From Nereida ignava (GTDB lineage: Bacteria; Pseudomonadota; Alphaproteobacteria; Rhodobacterales; Rhodobacteraceae): a stretch of DNA of 64,000 nt. The translations under genes were made by a program, and so were the position numbers. The DNA lies in assembly GCF_001049735.1 (NCBI RefSeq), contig NZ_CVPC01000005.1, forward strand, positions 310,001 through 374,000, in the 5' to 3' direction. The notes below the pieces were generated by a model that was not told the DNA's origin, searched no databases, and was given only the letters and a program-made list of their open reading frames with translations. This document shows positions 58,064 through 64,000 of this stretch, in pieces; positions within the stretch are counted from its first letter, which is position 1; every line of letters begins with the position of its first letter.

Positions 58064-58460
58064 GCGTGAACCTCCGCTTGGTCTGCATGATGATGAGGGG
58101 GGTGGGTACTAATAGAAGTGGACAAGGGGGGTGTACGATGGCCGTATACAGAAGCGCCCCCGAACAGTGATTAGAAACTGCAAAGTCAGGGCTGAGGGTA
58201 TTTAAGTCCACGCTTTATGGTGATGCTGACAACATAGCTCTACAGGTTAAGTGTTCGCAGGAGGAGTTACCTGCTGACGTTAACGGGGTTAACTTAGGGG
58301 GGCAGGCGAGGGCCACCCCACCCCATCCCGTACTTCTTATATGGCCAAGGACACAGATGATCCTTTCAAGTGGGAGACCTTATTCAGGAGTAAAGAGTTG
58401 CTCTACTTAGACGCACATGCAAGACTGGGTAACGGATTGATACCAGAGAGGGTTATCCAA
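58064..58460. other. Gene-poor stretch with G-runs inside the element
   Basis: No gene is convincing here. The forward strand has AAGGGGGG before a 10-codon frame (MAVYRSAPEQ) that stops at TGA. In the same frame, about 80 further open codons follow. A separate frame starting at 58341 (MAKDTDDPFKWETLFRSKEL) reads in phase into the lipoprotein gene. Several polyG tracts and repeated GTTAAC are present. This may be the remnant of one or two decayed genes. Confidence 0.4.
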
Positions 58461-58685
58461 ATGCTAAAGCTGTCAGCCACTACGCTCTTAAGTTTAACTC
58501 TTCTAGCGGGCTGTTTGCAAAGCCCCCTTGCCACATCAAGTGAAGCACAACGAATGTCACTTAAAAGCTTGTGCTGGAGATATGTGAACACTCCACCCTC
58601 AAACAACTTTCACGGACATGCTAAAGCAGAGTTACAAAAACGAAACGTAAAGTTGAGTAGCTGCTTTGCGATAGCGAACAGCTAG
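58461..58685 (+). CDS. Small lipoprotein
   Basis: A 74-residue protein with a lipoprotein signal: MLKLSATTLLSLTLLAGC, with the lipobox LAGC. The mature part LKSLCWRYVNTPPSNNFHGH then AELQKRNVKLSSC has the C-x-x-Y...A-x-x-E-L-x-x-R pattern of small phage or element lipoproteins. AGAGAGGG is eight bases upstream. The frame is open for 40 more residues upstream (from 58341), with a hydrophilic sequence that would bury the signal, so the internal ATG is preferred. Confidence 0.5.
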   Translation: MLKLSATTLLSLTLLAGCLQSPLATSSEAQRMSLKSLCWRYVNTPPSNNFHGHAKAELQKRNVKLSSCFAIANS

Positions 58686-58726
58686 CTCTGTTCGGTGCTG
58701 AGCTACCAGTGGAGCAGGACCGAAAG

Positions 58727-58774
58727 CTACAGATCGTCTTCTTTGGGTGTGGGTTTCATTAAGCCAGAGGACAT
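58727..58774 (-). CDS. Possible 15-residue peptide gene
   Basis: AAGGAGC is eight bases upstream of an ATG that opens MSSGLMKPTPKEDDL and stops at TAG. Only the binding site supports it. It lies between two other reverse-strand genes of the element and may be a decayed small gene; the surrounding 277 bases hold nothing else clear. Confidence 0.2.
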   Translation of the reverse strand: MSSGLMKPTPKEDDL

Positions 58775-58962
58775 TGGCTTGCTCCTTTGTATGGTTGAGA
58801 TGATTGATTTCCACTTTCTCCTGTAGAAACCGTAAACAGACAGTTCTTAGCTTTTAGCTATACAGAGGGAGACAAGGACAGCGAATGATGTCAGGTACTT
58901 AAGTAATTGATATCAAATATAATATCTGTATATGTTAACCAGTAATCGTAGGTTTATGACTA

Positions 58963-59328
58963 CTACGCTAGGTATGTGCTGATGGTATCGCCTACACGCA
59001 AACGCCCTTCTGCACGGTGAGATTGTGAACTCAGCAACTCTGCAGCTACAGCTTTGTCCAAGTACTGGATGAGCTTTGTAGAGTAGCCGTACTGGTGCAG
59101 TGTACCTGCTCTGCGTGTGGTGATGTCGATACTATCATCCGCTTCATGTGCGAGTACGATAGATGCAGCGACTTGCTGGTGTAGCTCACGGTTCAGGTTA
59201 GCCCTGCGGTAAGGCAATGCTCCAACAGCTTTAAGGATGGCTTCAACCGTGGCCGTGCGCTCTGTGAAGTCTGCATCACCAGTAGCTAAACGCTGTTCAC
59301 TACGATCAAGCAAGTTAAGCAGGTTCAT
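58963..59328 (-). CDS. Hypothetical protein of the element's right-end operon
   Basis: A 121-residue soluble, largely helical protein (LLDRSEQRLATGDADFTERT, AVGALPYRRANLNRELHQQV, HQYGYSTKLIQYLDKAVAAE). No family is recognised. Its ATG overlaps the stop of a 51-residue frame (ATGA), so the two are coupled. Position at the inner side of attR suggests an early-transcribed or regulatory gene; that is inference. Confidence 0.5.
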   Translation of the reverse strand: MNLLNLLDRSEQRLATGDADFTERTATVEAILKAVGALPYRRANLNRELHQQVAASIVLAHEADDSIDITTRRAGTLHQYGYSTKLIQYLDKAVAAELLSSQSHRAEGRLRVGDTISTYLA

Positions 59329-59480
59329 CGCTTGTGTGCCTGATCAAAGAACGCACAGCTACCCAGACGTTTGTGGCTGTTATACATCCTGCGTTGCGTG
59401 GTGAGGTCATAGAACTTGGAAGGGTCGGTCTGCCTCAGAGACATGAAGTCTGAGAACACACGAGGGGTGTGGTTACACAT
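59325..59480 (-). CDS. Hypothetical 51-residue protein
   Basis: AAGGAG lies about eight bases before an ATG opening MCNHTPRVFSDFMSLRQTDP, through KFYDLTTQRRMYNSHKRLGS to the end AFFDQAHKR. The TGA overlaps the start of the next gene. The product is basic, with two cysteines, and is not recognised. The strong binding site and stop-start overlap support it as a real gene despite its length. Confidence 0.5.
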   Translation of the reverse strand: MCNHTPRVFSDFMSLRQTDPSKFYDLTTQRRMYNSHKRLGSCAFFDQAHKR

Positions 59481-59719
59481 GAAGGTACTCCTTCGTTTGT
59501 AGATATGGGGGATGTCAAAAGGGGCCTAAGCACGTGCTGTAAGGGTAGCCTTCTTGATGTACATAGTTTTACTCAGAACAGCCTAAACGTCAAGGGAGAG
59601 GTCCCATATTCGCTACACAAAATTGGCCAAAACAACTACACTGAGATTAGTCATAGAGAGGACCGTATCTTTCAAGCATATGTTTTAAAACGATAAATAC
59701 AATATCTAGTATTATTAGA

Positions 59720-59765
59720 AGCCCCCTCCTAAGGGGCAGGTTGCAGGTTCGAATCCTGCCGGGGT
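59720..59765 (+). repeat. attR direct repeat (tRNA-Arg 3' half)
   Basis: A perfect copy of 49634-49679. The sequence upstream does not supply a 5' tRNA half, so this is not a second tRNA. It marks the right end of the element, six bases before the 3' end of the chromosomal winged-helix gene. Confidence 0.92.
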
Positions 59766-59771
59766 TGCCAT

Positions 59772-60470
59772 TTATACCATCTTTATGACGGTACTATCGA
59801 TCGACAGCATATAGCCTTTGCGCGCGATGTTTTTGACCAGTAACTCGCTGACCATTTGGTTGCCTAGTGCATCTCGAAGTCGTTTGATCCGTGTTGCGCC
59901 TGCTGCTTCGTCGCAATCTGATGAAAGGCGCCCAGATATCATTGCCTCCAGTTCGGCGCCGTTCAGGATGTCTCCGTCCATACGCGCTTCGGCCAAGACA
60001 CTTAGGGTTTCGATCGCCGCAGGGGTAAGCTTAAATTCCATATTGTTGAGATAAACCGTGTTTTCTTCGCGGCTAATCAACAGGCTGTTCACTTCCATTC
60101 CTGCACGCTCAATTGTCGCCATGCGTTTGTTCAGGCCCACAAGCATTAGCAAAAAAGTGAGTGCGGCAATAAGCAGAGCGGTCGCAAAAATGAGTAGCAC
60201 CAAGATAACCATCCGGTAGCTTGCGAGGGTCTCAGAGAACGCCGTGCCAGAGCCTGCAAGTATTTCCAGAAGCTTGATTTCCGCGCCTGACGTTAGATCG
60301 TCGTTTGCAACAAAAAGTGCTTCAACGCGCGCATTGAACATTCCGGCATCTGGCAATGTGAAAACCAAAAAGAACGCAGCCAACAGCAAAATGACGATCA
60401 CACTGGTGATGCCAATCGCCACTGTGCGGCTTCCCAAAACACGGGCATCAGTAACGGAGGAAGAACGCAC
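59772..60470 (-). CDS. Membrane-anchored regulator with C-terminal winged helix
   Basis: A 232-residue protein. Two transmembrane helices (GITSVIVILLLAAFFLVFTL and MVILVLLIFATALLIAALTF) enclose a loop of about 45 residues, and the C-terminal 90 residues form an OmpR/PhoB-type winged helix (FKLTPAAIETLSVLAEARMD, AGATRIKRLRDALGNQMVSE). This is the reverse of the ToxR order. GTG at 60470 is chosen because AAAGGAGG precedes it by six bases. Its start overlaps the 3' end of a tiny secreted-protein gene. Confidence 0.75.
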   Translation of the reverse strand: MRSSSVTDARVLGSRTVAIGITSVIVILLLAAFFLVFTLPDAGMFNARVEALFVANDDLTSGAEIKLLEILAGSGTAFSETLASYRMVILVLLIFATALLIAALTFLLMLVGLNKRMATIERAGMEVNSLLISREENTVYLNNMEFKLTPAAIETLSVLAEARMDGDILNGAELEAMISGRLSSDCDEAAGATRIKRLRDALGNQMVSELLVKNIARKGYMLSIDSTVIKMV

Positions 60471-60729
60471 CAGCAGCCTCCTTTTTTGTGTTGAGCTGCG
60501 CGTCACTAAAGACAGATAGAACCGTTAGCAGTGTCCAGTTTTTCTGCTCAAGGCGTGGAGCCAACACTTTTGTAGCGGCTGCGACGTTGCAGCTATCGTC
60601 GGGTATTTTTGCCACGCCGTAGTGAAGCCTCAATGGATCGTCCTGTTTGGCTTTGTAGTCTGCATAACAGGCCGCCTGAGCAGGCACGGTAAGAACAGCG
60701 GTGAATAACAATGCAATAAGACTTTTCAT
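60448..60729 (-). CDS. Small secreted protein overlapping the regulator gene
   Basis: A 93-residue protein with signal peptide MKSLIALLFTAVLTVPAQA and mature start ACYADYKAK. Two cysteines are in the mature part. The 3' end overlaps the membrane regulator gene by 23 bases and contains its ribosome binding site, so expression is coupled. It might supply the ligand or partner of the regulator's external loop. No family is recognised. Confidence 0.65.
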   Translation of the reverse strand: MKSLIALLFTAVLTVPAQAACYADYKAKQDDPLRLHYGVAKIPDDSCNVAAATKVLAPRLEQKNWTLLTVLSVFSDAQLNTKKEAAGAFFLRY

Positions 60730-60889
60730 ACCTATCATAAAGCGTCACTCGTCGCGGATATTCAATAACAGCGCGCGCGTTATCGCCTAACACCGCGGCG
60801 ATATTGAGCGACATTGTAGCTGCCGAGCATGGTCGTTTCATCATGCTTGCGGGCCGTCCCAAGCACAAATCAATGTATGGAGCACCCAG

Positions 60890-61315
60890 ATGAAACGTTT
60901 CTTGATTACTACTGTTACCGCAATTTCTATCGCCACCACATCAATCTCGGCATCCGCGACCCCTGCACGGGCAGGCGGTTCCGATGTTGCTGAGGTGCTT
61001 GGTGCTTTGGCGCTATTTGCGATTATCGCCGCGGGGGTTGAGCACGAAAGAAATGCTGAAAAGAAAAAGCAACACACCACAAAACCGCGCGTTGTCCGCC
61101 AACCGGTTGCTCTTCCAGGGCGCTGTGTTCGCCGTTTGGAGAATAATCAGGGCACACGACGTGTTGTGGCGCGGGGCTGTCTGGAACGTCACTACGCAGC
61201 AGCAGGATCACTGCCTCGTTATTGTGCGACACGGTTCAAAAATGCGCGGGGCAACATACGTAAGGGGTATGATTTGCGCTGCCTACGGTCGGATGGCTAC
61301 CGCGTTATTCGTTAA
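60890..61315 (+). CDS. Secreted or membrane-anchored basic protein
   Basis: A 141-residue protein with a signal peptide (MKRFLITTVTAISIATTSIS) and a second hydrophobic segment (VAEVLGALALFAIIAAGVEH). The C-terminal 75 residues are strongly basic with four cysteines (GRCVRRLENNQGTRRVVARG, CLERHYAAAGSLPRYCATRF). Such proteins are common in this order, with no assigned role. It is followed by a good terminator. Confidence 0.7.
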   Translation: MKRFLITTVTAISIATTSISASATPARAGGSDVAEVLGALALFAIIAAGVEHERNAEKKKQHTTKPRVVRQPVALPGRCVRRLENNQGTRRVVARGCLERHYAAAGSLPRYCATRFKNARGNIRKGYDLRCLRSDGYRVIR

Positions 61316-61332
61316 GCCAACCAAACTGTTTG

Positions 61333-61373
61333 GGCCGCCCCTGATCCCCTCTGGTCTCGGGCGGCCGTTTTTG
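61333..61373 (+). terminator. Intrinsic terminator before rnhB
   Basis: The perfect 8-bp stem GGCCGCCC / GGGCGGCC is followed by GTTTTTGG. It ends the preceding secreted-protein gene, 18 bases after its stop. Confidence 0.75.
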
Positions 61374-61386
61374 GTTTAGGGAGACT

Positions 61387-61998
61387 ATGAAAACATTCCC
61401 TACATTCGATCTTGAAAGTGAACTCTATACATCGGGCCGCGCGCGCATCATCGGTGTGGACGAAGTAGGCAGAGGGCCTCTTGCAGGGCCGGTCGTTGCA
61501 GCGGCAGTGTGGCTTGATCCGGGCAATATTCCAGATGGGCTGAACGACAGCAAAAAAGTGCCGCTGAAGCTGCGCAACGCCCTTGCTGAACTTCTGCCGC
61601 AGATCGCGGATGTATCTATTGGCGAGGCGAGTGTGCAGGAAATTGATGAGTTGAACATTTTGCGCGCCAGTCACCTTGCGATGGAGCGTGCGGTGGCGGG
61701 TCTCGATGTGTCGGCAGATTTTGCGCTGGTTGATGGCAATCTAATCCCACGCGATCTTGCTGTACCTGCCCGCGCAGTTGTCAAAGGCGATGCCATTTCA
61801 CAGTCGATTGCGGCGGCTTCTATTGTTGCAAAAGTGCGACGCGATCAGCTCATGTTGTCTTTAGCGCAACAGTACCCAGGATATGGATGGGAAAAGAACC
61901 AAGGTTACCCGACTAAGGCGCATCGAGAGGCGCTCCAAAATCTTGGTGTAACCCCACACCATAGACGTTCGTTCAAACCGGTACACAATATGTTGTGA
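61387..61998 (+). CDS. rnhB: Ribonuclease HII
   Basis: A 203-residue enzyme that nicks RNA in RNA-DNA hybrids and removes misincorporated ribonucleotides. The metal-binding Asp-Glu pair is in IIGVDEVGRGPLAGPVVAA, with further Asp residues in ALVDGNLIPRD and the conserved KGDAISQSIAAASIVAKVRR. GGGAG lies upstream. It is directly upstream of ccrM, the usual order in this class. Confidence 0.95.
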   Translation: MKTFPTFDLESELYTSGRARIIGVDEVGRGPLAGPVVAAAVWLDPGNIPDGLNDSKKVPLKLRNALAELLPQIADVSIGEASVQEIDELNILRASHLAMERAVAGLDVSADFALVDGNLIPRDLAVPARAVVKGDAISQSIAAASIVAKVRRDQLMLSLAQQYPGYGWEKNQGYPTKAHREALQNLGVTPHHRRSFKPVHNML

Positions 61999-62020
61999 CA
62001 ACAAATTTTTCTAACATATT

Positions 62021-63214
<1,194 letters not shown>

Positions 63215-63242
63215 ACCGCTAAATTTACAACAGTTACCGCCA

Positions 63243-63268
63243 GCGCTTGCGACTTTTCACGCAAGCGC
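63243..63268 (+). promoter_or_regulatory. Perfect hairpin after ccrM
   Basis: The arms GCGCTTGCG and CGCAAGCGC pair over nine bases, 28 bases after the stop. No T-run follows; the true terminator is the next hairpin. It may protect or mark the ccrM 3' end. Confidence 0.45.
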
Positions 63269-63276
63269 GCACCTTA

Positions 63277-63313
63277 CCCTCGTCTGCTTTTTACAAGCGA
63301 CGGGGGTTTTTTT
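63277..63313 (+). terminator. Strong intrinsic terminator of ccrM
   Basis: The 8-bp stem CCCTCGTC / GACGGGGG (one G-U) is followed by seven T residues. It separates ccrM from the convergent alkB-type gene. Confidence 0.85.
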
Positions 63314-63315
63314 GT

Positions 63316-64000
63316 TTAGCGTGGCAGCGGATTTGAGGCGTCATTATAGGGCTGCCAATCCGTGATCTGGGGATAATGCTGTTTGCGCCATTGCCGGACA
63401 CGCGGGTTCATGCGCCTACGCCAAAGGGGGGGGATCATGGCCAGCATCGTCATTACGGGATAACCGTACGGCAACTGCGGAGCCTCTTCTGTGCTGTAAT
63501 TCTGCAAAAGCGGAAACCGGCGGTCAGGTTTGTAATGATGATCGGAGTGCCGTTGAAGATTTATCAAAAGCCAGTTTGATGCCTTATGCGCGGCGTTCCA
63601 TGAGTGGTGTGGCTTTACGTGTTCATATTTTCCGTCACCAATATGCGCACGCGTCAGGCCGTAGTGTTCAATGTAATTCACCAGTTCAAGCTGCCAAATG
63701 GCCACGGCGGCTTGTAATAGAAATAACCCAACCCCGACAAAACCACCCAGCAAAAAGGCAAGCGTGAGCATGCCCAATTGCAGCACCCAGTATTTGAAAA
63801 ACGGGTTACTGGGGTGCGTCCAAGTTTTGGATTTGCGGGCAAGCATCGCCGCTTCTGCCTTAAATGCTGACTGCCAAGACGCGCGCAAAACACGTGGGAA
63901 AAATCTGTGAAATCCCTCGTTATATCGTGCGGTAACTGGGTCACGCGGGGTGGCAACGTAGCGGTGGTGAACCAAAAGGTGTTCAGAACGGAAGTGCGAA
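63316..64000 (-). CDS. alkB: Alkane 1-monooxygenase (AlkB-type), 5' end outside the window
   Basis: The C-terminal 227 residues of a membrane di-iron hydroxylase that oxidises medium-chain alkanes. In the reading frame at the window end, SEHLLVHHRYVATPRDPVTA carries the second His motif, followed by NYIEHYGLTRA and the third motif LINLQRHSDHHYKPDRRFP. Two hydrophobic segments lie between. The N-terminus with the first His box is beyond 64000. The stop is next to the ccrM terminator. Confidence 0.92.
   Translation of the reverse strand, partial: SHFRSEHLLVHHRYVATPRDPVTARYNEGFHRFFPRVLRASWQSAFKAEAAMLARKSKTWTHPSNPFFKYWVLQLGMLTLAFLLGGFVGVGLFLLQAAVAIWQLELVNYIEHYGLTRAHIGDGKYEHVKPHHSWNAAHKASNWLLINLQRHSDHHYKPDRRFPLLQNYSTEEAPQLPYGYPVMTMLAMIPPLWRRRMNPRVRQWRKQHYPQITDWQPYNDASNPLPR

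Larger units (their letters stand above)
49634..59765. mobile_element. Integrated genetic element of about 10.1 kb in tRNA-Arg
   Basis: Bounded by perfect 46-bp tRNA-derived direct repeats with a tyrosine integrase immediately inside the left end. The interior is more AT-rich and codon use differs from flanking genes. The forward-strand set (integrase, polymerase-like, Cys-rich microgene, two membrane/TerB genes, ClpP-like protease) and the reverse-strand set (resolvase, Rap1a-like, several small genes) converge in the middle. No phage structural, terminase or conjugation genes are seen, so it may be a small integrative replicon or a satellite. Confidence 0.88.

Noticed and set aside
58023-58211. 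62-codon reverse frame upstream of the 91-residue gene
   Set aside because: It overlaps that gene's start and binding site and has no plausible ribosome binding site of its own.
59469-59696. 75-codon forward frame near attR
   Set aside because: It overlaps the coupled reverse-strand micro-gene and lacks a binding site and any family-like feature.
49634-59765. Ordinary prophage or ICE
   Set aside because: No terminase, capsid, tail, lysis, relaxase or type IV secretion gene could be recognised.
59711-59768. Second tRNA-Arg gene
   Set aside because: Only the 3' half is present; the upstream AT-rich sequence supplies no D arm or 5' acceptor strand, so it is the attR repeat.

Overview
This window comes from a marine Rhodobacterales (Roseobacter-group) alphaproteobacterium. 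The evidence is the order dnaN-recF-...-gyrB next to the chromosomal replication start region, a CcrM-type GANTC methyltransferase beside rnhB, an independently transcribed serC-serA unit facing serB, the gpmI-envC-ctpA-rppH cluster, and TRAP and TauE/SafE transporters. No other genome was consulted, so genus and species are open.

Layout. Positions 1-5809: dnaN, recF, a VOC protein, a LysE exporter and gyrB. Positions 5810-13825: a visibly more AT-rich accessory block with a small secreted protein, an IclR regulator divergent from a GMC oxidoreductase, a TakP-like TRAP transporter (binding protein, then a fused DctQM permease behind two strong hairpins) and a DUF475/TerC-like membrane protein. 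Positions 13826-49502: mostly ordinary chromosomal housekeeping. This covers tRNA hydroxylation (trhO), NAD salvage (pncA-pncB), ribosome rescue (arfB with a striking structured leader), queuosine precursor uptake, cell-wall enzymes (mepA, an MltB-type transglycosylase, envC), a TPR glycosyltransferase/DUF6165/FkbM group, recQ, yaaA, a hybrid histidine kinase, serine biosynthesis (serA, serC, serB), gpmI, ctpA, rppH, rnr, dapE and dapD, a frameshifted ion-channel-like receptor and a LacI-type regulator.

Positions 49608-59765: a tRNA-Arg(CCT) gene carries an integrated element of about 10.1 kb. It is bounded by perfect 46-bp direct repeats of the tRNA 3' half. The element carries a tyrosine integrase lacking the usual box I arginine, a polymerase-palm protein of the PolA/T7-RNAP-like type, a 39-codon Cys-rich microgene interrupted by an amber codon, a two-gene membrane/TerB unit, a secreted ClpP-like protease with a peptidoglycan-binding domain, a serine resolvase, a Rap1a/Tai-like secreted protein, a small lipoprotein and several small reverse-strand genes with strong ribosome binding sites. 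This element is the best candidate for an undescribed system: a small self-integrating replicon with envelope-directed cargo.

Positions 59766-64000: a membrane-anchored winged-helix regulator overlapping a tiny secreted protein, a secreted basic protein, rnhB, ccrM behind three closely spaced GANTC sites, and the 3' part of an alkB-type alkane monooxygenase that runs off the window end.
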